NCBI GenBank assembly: GCA_012521395.1
Contig: JAAYML010000111.1
Location: 1-53,747 of the forward strand
Length of the DNA stretch: 53,747 nt
Reading direction: 5' to 3'
DNA from: Candidatus Epulonipiscium sp.
GTDB taxonomy: Bacteria > Bacillota > Clostridia > Lachnospirales > Defluviitaleaceae
The first letter of the stretch is position 1; each line of letters opens with the position of its first letter. The notes beneath the pieces are model-generated. The model saw nothing but the letters and a program-made list of their open reading frames with translations. It had not been told where the DNA came from and searched no databases. The position numbers and the translations under genes are program-made. Positions 1 to 9,262 of the stretch are shown here, in pieces.

Positions 1-112
1 CCATAGCGTTAAGCTAGTAAGACCCCAGGGAGACTACCTGGTTGATAGGCCTAAGGTGTAAGCATGGTAACATGTTTAGCTGATAGGTACTAATAGGTCG
101 AGGGCTTGACCT
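1..112 (+). rRNA. 23S ribosomal RNA, 3' end (partial)
   Basis: Characteristic 23S 3'-terminal sequence ...ggtgtaagcatggtaacatgtttagctgataggtactaataggtcgagggcttgacc. Confidence 0.95.
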
Positions 113-140
113 AATATAACAGTGTTTAGTTTTTATATAT

Positions 141-217
141 GGCCCAGTGGCTCAGTTGGTTAGAGTGCCGGCCTGTCACGCCGGAGGTCGAGGGTTCGAG
201 TCCCTTCTGGGTCGCCA
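141..217 (+). tRNA. tRNA-Asp (GTC), CCA encoded
   Basis: Cloverleaf; anticodon loop ctGTCac between ccggc/gccgg; ggttcgagtcc T-arm. Confidence 0.97.
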
Positions 218-295
218 TTTAAATATATATCATTGAAGTAAATCTTGTCATTTGCTAGCTAACATCCAATATCTTATATTCAAAACTTCTATTTT

Positions 296-368
296 GGGCG
301 CATAGCTCAGCTGGGAGAGCACCTGCCTTACAAGCAGGGGGTCATAGGTTCGAGCCCTATTGCGCCCA
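296..368 (+). tRNA. tRNA-Val (TAC)
   Basis: Acceptor gggcgca/tgcgccc; anticodon loop ctTACaa; T-arm aggttcgagccct. Confidence 0.96.
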
Positions 369-402
369 TTTTTATACAATAAAATTTTAATCAATTTAAG
401 GT

Positions 403-475
403 GCCGACGTGGCTCAATTGGCAGAGCAGCTGACTTGTAATCAGCAGGTTATCGGTTCAAGTCCGATCGTCGGCT
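403..475 (+). tRNA. tRNA-Thr (TGT)
   Basis: Acceptor gccgacg/cgtcggc; anticodon loop ctTGTaa. Confidence 0.96.
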
Positions 476-483
476 TATATTAT

Positions 484-565
484 GGAGGGATTCCCGAGTG
501 GCCAAAGGGGGCAGACTGTAAATCTGTTGTCAAAGACTTCGAAGGTTCGAATCCTTCTCCCTCCA
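484..565 (+). tRNA. tRNA-Tyr (GTA)
   Basis: Acceptor ggaggga/tccctcc; long variable arm; anticodon loop ctGTAaa. Confidence 0.95.
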
Positions 566-585
566 TTTTATTTACATATTCTTAT

Positions 586-661
<76 letters not shown>

Positions 662-696
662 GATTTAACAAAAAATTTACATATTTCACTGAGCAT

Positions 697-769
697 GGGC
701 TACTAGCTCAGGCGGTAGAGCACTGGACTTTTAATCCAGGTGTCCCGGGTTCGAGTCCCGGGTAGCTCA
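697..769 (+). tRNA. tRNA-Lys (TTT)
   Basis: Acceptor gggctac/gtagctc; anticodon loop ctTTTaa. Confidence 0.95.
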
Positions 770-879
770 TAATAAAGCATGTATTTCTTTGGAAGTACAT
801 GCTTTTCTTAATTTGGTTTAAATCTATCTTATTTTTTGTTATACTATAAGAACAAAATAATTATAATAGGATTGATTTT

Positions 880-2271
880 ATGGCAGAAGCTCTTTTATAC
901 AATCATTTAATGGATTACGGAGAAAGTGGAATATATCCTTTTCATATGCCCGGGCATAAATTAGGCAAGGGATTGGAATCTTTTCCTTTATTAAAACTGG
1001 ATTTAACTGAAATAAGTGGTATGGATAATTTATACGAAGCTGAAGGCGTCATTGCTAAAGCCCAGGAGTTGGCGGCAGCTACTTTTGCTGCCGATGAAAC
1101 TGTTTTTCTTGTCAATGGTTCTACCACAGGCGTTATTGCTTCAGTACTTGGTGTTTGTAATCCAGGAGACGAATTAATTATAGCAAGAAATAGTCATTGT
1201 TCTGCGTATCATGGGATGATTTTGGGAGATATTATTCCAAGATATATTAATCCTCAAGTCATAAATGAATATGGCTTATTAGGAGGCATATCTACGGAAG
1301 ATGTCCGGGAGGCTGTAAAGTCTTATCCTGATGCAAAAGCTGTATTCATAACAAGTCCGACTTATGAAGGCTTTAGTTCAGATATTAAAAAAATTGCAGA
1401 TCTATGCCATTCTTATGGTAAGTTATTAATTGTGGATGAAGCCCATGGTGCCCATTTTAATTTCCATTCTGCTTTTCCAAAAAGTGCGGTAACCTGTGGG
1501 GCAGATATTGTTATTCAAAGCCTTCATAAAACCCTTCCAGCTTTAACACAAAGTGCGTTATTGCATTTTAAAGGCAATCGGTTGGATAAAAACAGGGTAA
1601 AGCAAATGATCCGGCTGATACAAACCAGCAGCCCTTCCTATATTTTGATGGGTATGATGGATTGGCTGAGAAGCCATTTAGATGAAAGAAAAGATGAAAT
1701 TTTTAATACTTATATTGAAAACTTAATAAATTTTAGAGATGACTTGAAGGATTTAAAGAAGATTAAGTTATTGGAAAAAGAACTAAATCATCGCTATGCC
1801 ATTGAAGAAATTGACATATCCAGATTAGTTTTTTATACTGGAAGAAGTAATAAGTCAGGACTTGAGATAGATAAAATTTTAAGAGACCATTATAAAATTC
1901 AAATGGAGCTCTCCAGTGAAATTCATTTTCTTGGGATTTCAACGATTGTGGATACAAAAGAAGCATTTGATTACCTTGCTGAGGTATTAATTGATCTTGA
2001 TAAAAAATTAATGATTAACGAAGAAAAAACCGATACATATAATGTAATATATCCTATTTCCAATGTTAAAATTTCTCCAAGAGAAGCTTTTTATAGTAAA
2101 AAAGAAAAGATTCCCCTGGAAAAGTCAGAAGGTAAAATATCAGCAGAATTTGTAGTTTTATATCCTCCTGGTATTCCAATATTATCTCCGGGAGAAGAAA
2201 TTACAAGGATTCACATAGAACAAATTATAAAAGGTCTTAAGAAAAAGCAGATTATTGACGTTATCGTATAG
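880..2271 (+). CDS. Orn/Lys/Arg decarboxylase family PLP-dependent protein (YaaO-like)
   Basis: FHMPGHK, PLP-lysine region IVIQSLHKTLPALTQ, VDEAHGAH; upstream of tmk as in B. subtilis yaaO. Confidence 0.9.
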   Translation: MAEALLYNHLMDYGESGIYPFHMPGHKLGKGLESFPLLKLDLTEISGMDNLYEAEGVIAKAQELAAATFAADETVFLVNGSTTGVIASVLGVCNPGDELIIARNSHCSAYHGMILGDIIPRYINPQVINEYGLLGGISTEDVREAVKSYPDAKAVFITSPTYEGFSSDIKKIADLCHSYGKLLIVDEAHGAHFNFHSAFPKSAVTCGADIVIQSLHKTLPALTQSALLHFKGNRLDKNRVKQMIRLIQTSSPSYILMGMMDWLRSHLDERKDEIFNTYIENLINFRDDLKDLKKIKLLEKELNHRYAIEEIDISRLVFYTGRSNKSGLEIDKILRDHYKIQMELSSEIHFLGISTIVDTKEAFDYLAEVLIDLDKKLMINEEKTDTYNVIYPISNVKISPREAFYSKKEKIPLEKSEGKISAEFVVLYPPGIPILSPGEEITRIHIEQIIKGLKKKQIIDVIV

Positions 2272-2283
2272 ACGGGGTGGATT

Positions 2284-2919
2284 ATGAAAGGATTTTTTAT
2301 TACGATGGAAGGTCCTGATGGTTCGGGAAAAAGCACTCAAATTAGTGAGCTAAAAGAGTATTTAAATGATAAAGGTTATGATGTTTTGTTGACCAGGGAA
2401 CCAGGAGGAACAGATATTGGCGAACAAATCCGGAAAATTATTTTGGACGTGAACAACAGTCATTTGTCATATATGGCTGAAACCCTCCTTTATGCAGCTT
2501 CCAGAGCCCAGCATGTGGAAGAAAAAATAAAGCCTGCCCTGGAAGCTGGAAAGGTTGTTATTTGTGACAGGTTTATTGATTCAAGTCTTGTTTATCAAGG
2601 TTATGCAAGAAAACTTGGCATAGAACTTGTAGAATCCATTAATCAGTTTGCGTTAATGGGCATTCAGCCAGATATTACTTTCTTTTTTGATATTAAACCT
2701 GAAGAAGCTATGGATAGGAAACAAAATCAGAAAGCATTAGACCGCCTGGAGAAAGAAAACATTTCATTCCATCATCTTGTTTACGAAGGTTATAAAATTC
2801 TTTTAGATCGTTATCCAAAAAGAATAAGGCGGATTGATGCAAGTCAATCCATAGATGAGGTTAAGAGCCAGATTCTTGGTGAAATAGACCGATTTTTAAA
2901 GGAGGAGGGTTTAAAATGA
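2284..2919 (+). CDS. tmk: dTMP kinase
   Basis: EGPDGSGKSTQ P-loop, TREPGGTDIGEQIR, CDRFIDSSLVYQG. Confidence 0.97.
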   Translation: MKGFFITMEGPDGSGKSTQISELKEYLNDKGYDVLLTREPGGTDIGEQIRKIILDVNNSHLSYMAETLLYAASRAQHVEEKIKPALEAGKVVICDRFIDSSLVYQGYARKLGIELVESINQFALMGIQPDITFFFDIKPEEAMDRKQNQKALDRLEKENISFHHLVYEGYKILLDRYPKRIRRIDASQSIDEVKSQILGEIDRFLKEEGLK

Positions 2920-3245
2920 AGTTAGTAATGGCAATTATTCATGATGATGATGCGCAAAAAGTAATGGATGAACTCAGCAGAAATCAATTTGGGGTTACAA
3001 AGTTAGCAAGTACCGGTGGATTTTTAAAGTCTGGTAATACGACACTGATTATTGGAGCGGGAGAAGAAAAAGTTGATGATGTCATTTCAATTATAGAAAA
3101 CAAATGTAAAAGCAGAAAACAAGTAACAACAGCAAATTTTCCTCTCACCAGTGTAGCCGATGGATATGTACCTTATCCGATAGAAGTAACCGTTGGGGGA
3201 GCAACAATCTTTGTATTGGATGTAGAACAGTTTAAAAAAATTTAG
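2916..3245 (+). CDS. darA: cyclic-di-AMP receptor (YaaQ/DarA, PII-like)
   Basis: MKLVMAIIHDDDAQKVMDELSRNQFGVTKLASTGGFLKSGNTT; tmk-yaaQ-yaaR synteny. Confidence 0.92.
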   Translation: MKLVMAIIHDDDAQKVMDELSRNQFGVTKLASTGGFLKSGNTTLIIGAGEEKVDDVISIIENKCKSRKQVTTANFPLTSVADGYVPYPIEVTVGGATIFVLDVEQFKKI

Positions 3246-3263
3246 TTTAAAGGAGAATTTTTC

Positions 3264-3707
3264 ATGGATATGAAAGTAGGGCCAGTCCAAACAGCCAATA
3301 TTACGGAAGTAAAAACTGTTAAAGAAAAAGTAACAGAAAAAGATTTCGCCTTTACCCTTTTAAGCAAAATTGACGAATCGGAATTACAGGAAAAGCTTGA
3401 AAGAATGATTGAGGAGATTACTGTTCAGGGTAAAAAATTGGCTGAGCATATGGATATTAAAGACTTAAAGAAATACAGGGCAATGGTTGCGGATTTTATG
3501 AATGAGGTTGTGTCCAGGTCTCATAAATTTTCAAGGGAAAATTTTTTAGATAAAAGAGGAAGACACAGAGTCTATGGTATTGTTAAAAAAGTCAATGATA
3601 ATTTAGATGAATTGGCCCAGGAAATTATCAAAAAAGAAAAAGATCATTTGAAAATTTTAGCTAAGGTTGACGAAATAAGAGGCTTATTATTAGATATCAT
3701 TACATAA
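3264..3707 (+). CDS. YaaR family protein (DUF327)
   Basis: YaaR-like [37 protein letters not shown]; synteny. Confidence 0.87.
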   Translation: MDMKVGPVQTANITEVKTVKEKVTEKDFAFTLLSKIDESELQEKLERMIEEITVQGKKLAEHMDIKDLKKYRAMVADFMNEVVSRSHKFSRENFLDKRGRHRVYGIVKKVNDNLDELAQEIIKKEKDHLKILAKVDEIRGLLLDIIT

Positions 3708-3753
3708 AAAAGAATTGATAATAATAGATCTTATTTAATATACTATAATAATA

Positions 3754-3789
3754 AAAATACACTGCTGCTTATACAGCGGTATTTTTTTG
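3754..3789 (+). terminator. Rho-independent terminator/hairpin between yaaR and holB
   Basis: aaaatacactgctg...cagcggtattttttt. Confidence 0.7.
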
Positions 3790-3820
3790 AATGAAAATTT
3801 CAAGGAACAGGAGATTATAT

Positions 3821-4816
3821 ATGTATAGCTTTGAAGAAATTGTAGGTCACAAAGAGATTATACAGGGGCTGCAACAAGGAATAAAAAATAACAAAATATC
3901 TCATAGCTATATTTTTGATGGAATAGAAGGAATCGGGAAGAAAACCTTGGCTTATACTTATGCGAAAACCCTCCAATGTCTAAAAGGAGCTGCTAGTCCA
4001 TGTAATGAATGTGCTTCTTGTAAATCTTTTGATTCCGGCAATCATCCGGATGTTTTTTTTATAAAATCAGAAAAAAAGAGTTTAGGGGTAGATGAAATCA
4101 GGGAAGGGATACAAAAAGAAATAGAAATAAAACCTTATAAATACAAATATAAAATTTTTATTGTAGAAAATGCGGACAAGATGACAATTCAGGCTCAAAA
4201 TGCCTTACTTAAGACCATTGAAGAACCTCCTGCTTATGGTATTATCATTCTTATTTCAACGAATTATAAACAATTTCTTCCTACCATCATATCCAGATGT
4301 TCTCTTATAAAGTTTAATTTATTAAAAACAGAAGAAATAAAGCATTATTTTATGAAAAGCAATCCATCCCAGGCAGAGAATATTGACTTATACATTGCTT
4401 TCTCAGAGGGCAGCATTGGCAGGGTTAAAAAAATGATGGAATCAGAATATTTTATGGATATAAGAAAAAAAGTTCTTGAATGGATAGAAAAAGCTAAAAC
4501 CGGGGATTTAATTGCTATATATGACATTGAAAAAGAAATGGAAACTTATAAGGAAGATATAGAACTTATACTCTATTTAATGTATATTTGGTACAGGGAT
4601 ATTTTATTAATCAAGCATATTGGAGATAATCCATATATCATTAATAAAGATAAAATAAATATCTTGTTGAATCAAAGTCTGAACCTGTCTTATAATAATA
4701 TTGACAAAATTTTGGAGACGATAAATAATGCAAGAATCCAAATTAGCAAAAATGCTAATTTAAGGCTTAGTTTAGAACTAATGTTACTACAAATAAAGGA
4801 GAATGCGAATGGCTAA
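3821..4816 (+). CDS. holB: DNA polymerase III subunit delta'
   Basis: MYSFEEIVGHKEIIQGLQQGI...SHSYIFDGIEGIGKKTLA; CNECASCKSF zinc motif; SD caggag before ATG 3821 (ORF track begins at 3791). Confidence 0.93.
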   Translation: MYSFEEIVGHKEIIQGLQQGIKNNKISHSYIFDGIEGIGKKTLAYTYAKTLQCLKGAASPCNECASCKSFDSGNHPDVFFIKSEKKSLGVDEIREGIQKEIEIKPYKYKYKIFIVENADKMTIQAQNALLKTIEEPPAYGIIILISTNYKQFLPTIISRCSLIKFNLLKTEEIKHYFMKSNPSQAENIDLYIAFSEGSIGRVKKMMESEYFMDIRKKVLEWIEKAKTGDLIAIYDIEKEMETYKEDIELILYLMYIWYRDILLIKHIGDNPYIINKDKINILLNQSLNLSYNNIDKILETINNARIQISKNANLRLSLELMLLQIKENANG

Positions 4817-5693
4817 TGTAATCGGAGTACGTTTCAGAAGAGCGGGTAAAATATATTATTTTGATCCTGACGGTTTAGATATAAAAGTTGGTGATCATGT
4901 CATTGTTGAAACCATAAGAGGTATAGAATATGGTACTGTTGTTATTACCAACAGGGAAATCAGTGAAGAAGAATTGGTTGCTCCCTTAAAAAAGGTCATA
5001 AGAATTGCAACCCCGGAAGATGATGAAAAAGAAAAGGAAAATAGGGTAAAAGAAGTAGAGGCCTTTGATATCTGCAAACAAAAAATAAAAGAACATGGTT
5101 TGGAAATGAAGTTAATTGATGTAGAGTTCACTTTTGATAATAAAATCATGTTTTATTTCACTGCAGAAGGCAGAATTGATTTCAGAGAATTGGTTAAAGA
5201 CCTTGCTGCGATTTTTAAGACCAGAATTGAGTTAAGACAAATAGGTGTCAGGGATGAAACAAAGATGATGGGAAGTTTAGGGATATGCGGCAGACCTTTA
5301 TGTTGTTCCAGTTTTTTATGTGAATTTCAGCCTGTTTCCATTAAGATGGCCAAAGATCAAAATTTATCCCTTAACCCCACAAAAATTTCTGGTGTTTGCG
5401 GAAGACTTATGTGTTGTTTAAAATTTGAAGAAGAAACTTATAGAGAAATTAATGACAGATTACCTGATGTAGGACAAGAAGTAATGACGCCTGATGGAAA
5501 GGGAACAGTACTTGATATTAATGTTCTCAGGGAACTGATTAAAGTGGCTATCAATAAAGGTGAAGATGTGACAGAAGTCATCGTTTATCCTGCAAATCTT
5601 GTAACTTTTGATCCTGCATTAAAAAAGAATAAAACAGAAGATATTTTGGATGAAATGGATGAATTAGACGAGGTAGAATTTGAAGATGAGTAA
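4803..5693 (+). CDS. ricT: PSP1-domain regulatory iron-sulfur protein RicT (YaaT)
   Basis: PSP1 domain with CGRPLCCSSFLCEF and CGRLMCCLKFEEETY; follows holB. Confidence 0.93.
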   Translation: MRMANVIGVRFRRAGKIYYFDPDGLDIKVGDHVIVETIRGIEYGTVVITNREISEEELVAPLKKVIRIATPEDDEKEKENRVKEVEAFDICKQKIKEHGLEMKLIDVEFTFDNKIMFYFTAEGRIDFRELVKDLAAIFKTRIELRQIGVRDETKMMGSLGICGRPLCCSSFLCEFQPVSIKMAKDQNLSLNPTKISGVCGRLMCCLKFEEETYREINDRLPDVGQEVMTPDGKGTVLDINVLRELIKVAINKGEDVTEVIVYPANLVTFDPALKKNKTEDILDEMDELDEVEFEDE

Positions 5694-6441
5694 TAAGCCA
5701 GCTTTAAAAGAAGGAGAACGTTTAGATGACCTGAACATAAAAAATTACTTTCTTATTCAAAATCCCAGATTATTTTGTTTTGGGATGGATGCAGTTCTTT
5801 TATCTTCTTTTACGGAGGTAAAAGAGGGAGAAGAAGTCATTGATTTAGGGACGGGTAATGGAATTATTCCAATTTTACTGGAGGCAAAAACAAAAGGAAA
5901 AAGCTTTCTTGGGCTTGAAATACAGGCGGAAAGCGTGGACATGGCCCGACGGAGTGTCCTTTACAATGATTTATCCCATAAAATCAGGATTGATCAGGGC
6001 GATATTAAAAAGGTTGAAGAGTATTATAAAAAAGAGTCTTTTGATGTAGTTACCTCAAATCCTCCTTATATGAATGAAGGGGGAGGCCTAAAAAATCCTT
6101 ATGAGGCTAAGGCTATAGCCAGGCATGAATTATTATGCAAATTGGAAGATGTGATTGCAGCAACAGCTTATTTACTAAAAAATAAAGGACGTTTTTATTT
6201 AATTCATCGTCCTTACAGGCTGGTCGATATTATCTTTTTGCTTAGAAAATACCGGCTGGAACCTAAAAAGATGCAGTTGGTGCAACCTTATGAAGGCAAA
6301 GAACCCAATATGGTTCTTATAGAAGCCATAAAAAATGCAGGAACTTTACTTAAAGTATTACCACCCCTGATTATTTATGATAATCAGGGACAATATACAA
6401 AAGAAGTGAAGCGTTTATATTACGAAGATGATATTATTTAG
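5680..6441 (+). CDS. tRNA1(Val) (adenine-N6)-methyltransferase-like protein (YabB family)
   Basis: SAM motif DLGTGNGIIPILLEAK and N6-methyltransferase motif TSNPPYM; synteny. Confidence 0.9.
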   Translation: MKMSNKPALKEGERLDDLNIKNYFLIQNPRLFCFGMDAVLLSSFTEVKEGEEVIDLGTGNGIIPILLEAKTKGKSFLGLEIQAESVDMARRSVLYNDLSHKIRIDQGDIKKVEEYYKKESFDVVTSNPPYMNEGGGLKNPYEAKAIARHELLCKLEDVIAATAYLLKNKGRFYLIHRPYRLVDIIFLLRKYRLEPKKMQLVQPYEGKEPNMVLIEAIKNAGTLLKVLPPLIIYDNQGQYTKEVKRLYYEDDII

Positions 6442-6499
6442 AAAAAATTTAAATACTATTGTAAAAGAATTTGAGTATATTGATAAAAGAGGGTTTAAG

Positions 6500-7345
6500 A
6501 TGGCCGGAGTTTTATATTTATGTGCAACCCCTATAGGAAATTTAGAAGATATAAGTTACAGAGCAGTAAGAGTTTTAAAAGAAGTGGATTTAATCGGGGC
6601 AGAAGATACAAGGCATACGAAAAAACTACTAAATCATTTAGATATTCATACGCCCTTAACAAGTTATCATGAGCATAATAAAAAGACAAAAGGTCCTTTT
6701 CTTATTGAAAAATTAAAAAATGGCCTGAACATTGCCATTGTAACAGATGCAGGCACTCCTGGAATATCGGATCCTGGTGAAGATTTAGTCCGTCTGGCAT
6801 ATGAAAATAATATAAAGGTAGTTCCAGTACCTGGACCTTCAGCCCTTATCACAGGTCTGATTGTTTCAGGACTTTCAACAAAAAGATTTGTTTTTGAAGG
6901 CTTTCTTCCCACGGATAATAAAGAACGAAAAGAAAGATTAGATAAACTCAAAAAAGAAGACAGAACCATTATACTCTATGAGGCGCCTCACAGGCTTTTA
7001 AATACCCTGAAAAATCTTTATGAAGTTTTAGGTGACAGAAATATTTCTGTTATAAAAGAACTAACAAAAAAATATGAAGAGGTTTATCGTTGTACCATAA
7101 CTGAAGGAATTCATTATTATACAGAAGTGGAGCCAAAAGGTGAATTTGTTTTAGTGATTGAAGCTTTATCAAAAGAAGCATTAGAAGAAATAGAAACAAA
7201 AAAATGGGAAGATATTACTATAGAAGATCATTATCATTTTTATATTCAACAAGGTATAGATAATAAAGAAGCCATAAAACAAGTAGCTAAAGATAGAAAA
7301 ATAAGCAAAAGAGAAGTTTATAAAATCATTCATAAAATAGAGTAA
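6500..7345 (+). CDS. rsmI: 16S rRNA (cytidine(1402)-2'-O)-methyltransferase
   Basis: MAGVLYLCATPIGNLEDISYRAVRVL, AEDTRHTKKLL, VTDAGTPGISDPGEDLVR, PGPSA; Met at 6500 preferred over 6428. Confidence 0.96.
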   Translation: MAGVLYLCATPIGNLEDISYRAVRVLKEVDLIGAEDTRHTKKLLNHLDIHTPLTSYHEHNKKTKGPFLIEKLKNGLNIAIVTDAGTPGISDPGEDLVRLAYENNIKVVPVPGPSALITGLIVSGLSTKRFVFEGFLPTDNKERKERLDKLKKEDRTIILYEAPHRLLNTLKNLYEVLGDRNISVIKELTKKYEEVYRCTITEGIHYYTEVEPKGEFVLVIEALSKEALEEIETKKWEDITIEDHYHFYIQQGIDNKEAIKQVAKDRKISKREVYKIIHKIE

Positions 7346-7350
7346 AAAAT

Positions 7351-7379
7351 AAAAAAGCCAATCAACAATTGGCTTTTTT
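7351..7379. terminator. Bidirectional terminator between rsmI and abrB-like gene
   Basis: aaaaaagccaat-caac-attggctttttt. Confidence 0.85.
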
Positions 7380-7382
7380 ATT

Positions 7383-7649
7383 TTAGTTGTCTTTTAATTC
7401 TAATCCAGCTAATCTTACAAGTTCGATAATTGTTTCTTTAGAAATCTTTTTACCTTTATAATCGATTAAATCATCCATACTTCCAGTGAAAATGTCAGCA
7501 GGTTGATATTTCTTTAAGATGATTTTGTCGTTGTCAACGAAAATTTCTAAAGCGTCTTTTTCATTGATATCAAGATTTCTTCTTAATTCGATAGGTAAAA
7601 CTACCCTTCCTAATTCATCAACTTTTCTTACTACACCTGTAGATTTCAT
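7383..7649 (-). CDS. abrB: AbrB/SpoVT-type transition-state regulator
   Basis: MKSTGVVRKVDELGRVVLPIELRRNLDINEKDALEIFVDNDKIILKKY (AbrB fold); downstream of rsmI as in B. subtilis. Confidence 0.92.
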   Translation of the reverse strand: MKSTGVVRKVDELGRVVLPIELRRNLDINEKDALEIFVDNDKIILKKYQPADIFTGSMDDLIDYKGKKISKETIIELVRLAGLELKDN

Positions 7650-7679
7650 TTTTTATCCTCTCCTCTTTATAAATTATTA

Positions 7680-7686
7680 TTCGACA
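7680..7686 (-). promoter_or_regulatory. Candidate Spo0A (0A) box upstream of abrB
   Basis: Minus strand TGTCGAA, 31 bp before the abrB start codon and just downstream of a sigma-A-like promoter. Confidence 0.6.
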
Positions 7687-7701
7687 TGAAACTACAATGC
7701 T

Positions 7702-7730
7702 AGGATACCATAATTAGAAATAAAAGTCAA
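7702..7730 (-). promoter_or_regulatory. Sigma-A-like promoter for abrB
   Basis: Minus strand TTGACT-N17-TATCCT. Confidence 0.6.
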
Positions 7731-7918
7731 CAGATTTTAAAAAAAAAATGAAATATAAAGAATTATATACATTTTTAGTTATAAAAACTTGACAATATAT
7801 GACTTTCTAAGAAAAAGTTCTGCATTTTATGAGTTTATTTTTCTTTTCATTATAAGAAATGTTACATTTTTTATCAATTCAAACAAAATAAGACTTGGTA
7901 AATATAAAATGATTTATT

Positions 7919-7933
7919 TTCGACAATTCGACA
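7919..7933 (-). promoter_or_regulatory. Two further TGTCGAA (0A-box-like) heptamers in tandem
   Basis: + strand TTCGACA at 7919 and 7927 (8-bp pitch) in the divergent abrB/spmA intergenic region. Confidence 0.45.
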
Positions 7934-7966
7934 AAAATTGAGCTTATCAATTTTTATAAAGCAGTT

Positions 7967-7993
7967 CATATTTTTAAACAAGCAGCATATATA
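7967..7993 (+). promoter_or_regulatory. Sigma-E-like promoter for spmA-spmB
   Basis: tCATATT-N13-CATATATA, near the sigma-E consensus kmATATT/CATACAnT. Confidence 0.4.
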
Positions 7994-8107
7994 TGTGATA
8001 AAAGTACCAGATAAAAAAGCTGGTATATCAGACAAAAGTACTATTTTTCTTTTTCATTTTTTTACTGAAACAGGAAAATAAAATTTGAATTAGAAACAGG
8101 TGAAGAG

Positions 8108-8689
8108 ATGTTAAACTACATATGGGCTTTTATGATTTTATTAGGCATTATTGTAGCAGCTTTTACGGGAAAAATGGGTGAAGTCACTAATACGGCCATA
8201 GCCTCATCAGCAGAAGGGGTAGAAGTTTGTTTTAGATTATTAGGCGTTCTTGCTTTTTGGATGGGCATTATGAAAATTGCAGAAAAATCCGGCCTGATTA
8301 ATTTGTTAACGCTAAAAATCCGTCCCATATTAAGATTTCTTTTTCCTGATATTCCTGATGGTCATGATGCCCAAAAATATATAGCGACCAACATTATTGC
8401 AAATGTATTGGGACTTGGTTGGGGAGCCACACCACCAGGCTTGTTAGCTATGAAAGCTTTACAAGAATTAAATCTTAAAAAGGATGAAGCCAGTAATACT
8501 ATGTGCATGTTTTTAATTGTTAATATTTCTTCTGTCCAGCTTATTTCTGTCAATATCATTGCTTACAGGGCCCAGTATGGTTCAAGAAATCCTTCAGAAG
8601 TAATAGGACCATCTATTCTGGCAACGACCATATCAACAATAGTAGCAATTATATTTGGAAAGCTTATGGAGAGGAGGAATAAAGCTTGA
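8108..8689 (+). CDS. spmA: Spore maturation protein A
   Basis: Membrane protein; GLGWGATPPGLLAMKALQELN and NTMCMFLIVNISSVQLI, SpmA-like; paired with SpmB. Confidence 0.93.
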   Translation: MLNYIWAFMILLGIIVAAFTGKMGEVTNTAIASSAEGVEVCFRLLGVLAFWMGIMKIAEKSGLINLLTLKIRPILRFLFPDIPDGHDAQKYIATNIIANVLGLGWGATPPGLLAMKALQELNLKKDEASNTMCMFLIVNISSVQLISVNIIAYRAQYGSRNPSEVIGPSILATTISTIVAIIFGKLMERRNKA

Positions 8690-9219
8690 AATGGATATTA
8701 TATATATCCGATTTTATGATTCCACTGATTGTCAGTGGGGTTATTATTTATGGTCTATTAAAGGGAATCAATATTTTTGATGTTTTTATAGAAGGAGCTA
8801 AAGAAAGTGTAAAAGTAATTTTAACCATTATGCCCACATTAATTGGTCTGATGATGGCTGTAGGGATTATCAGGGCATCTGGAAGTTTAAATATGTTTGA
8901 ACTTTTATTAAAACCGATAAGCAATTTAATCACTTTTCCGGTTGAATTAATTCCTCTTATTGTACTTAGAACCATTTCTTCTTCAGCCAGTTTAGGCCTG
9001 GTTCTGGATTTATTTAAGCAGTATGGTCCGGACTCTTTTATTGGCAGGTTGGTATCGGTGATGATGGGCTGTACAGAAACTATATTTTATACCATGTCCG
9101 TTTATTTTATGTCCGTTGGTATAAAAAAGACAAGATATACTCTGGCAGGAGCTCTAATAGCCAATCTGGCAGGGATTATCGCTTCTTTTTATATTACTTT
9201 ATTTATTTTTGGAAAATAA
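8686..9219 (+). CDS. spmB: Spore maturation protein B
   Basis: IIYGLLKGINIFDVFIEGAKES, MMGCTETIFYTMSVYFMSVGIKKTRYTLAGAL. Confidence 0.94.
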   Translation: MKWILYISDFMIPLIVSGVIIYGLLKGINIFDVFIEGAKESVKVILTIMPTLIGLMMAVGIIRASGSLNMFELLLKPISNLITFPVELIPLIVLRTISSSASLGLVLDLFKQYGPDSFIGRLVSVMMGCTETIFYTMSVYFMSVGIKKTRYTLAGALIANLAGIIASFYITLFIFGK

Positions 9220-9228
9220 AAGTCTTAA

Positions 9229-9262
9229 CAATAAAAAAGGAGCATATGCTCCTTTTTTATTG
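9229..9262. terminator. Bidirectional terminator between spmB and pckA
   Basis: caataaaaaaggagcatatgctccttttttattg, perfect inverted repeat. Confidence 0.9.
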
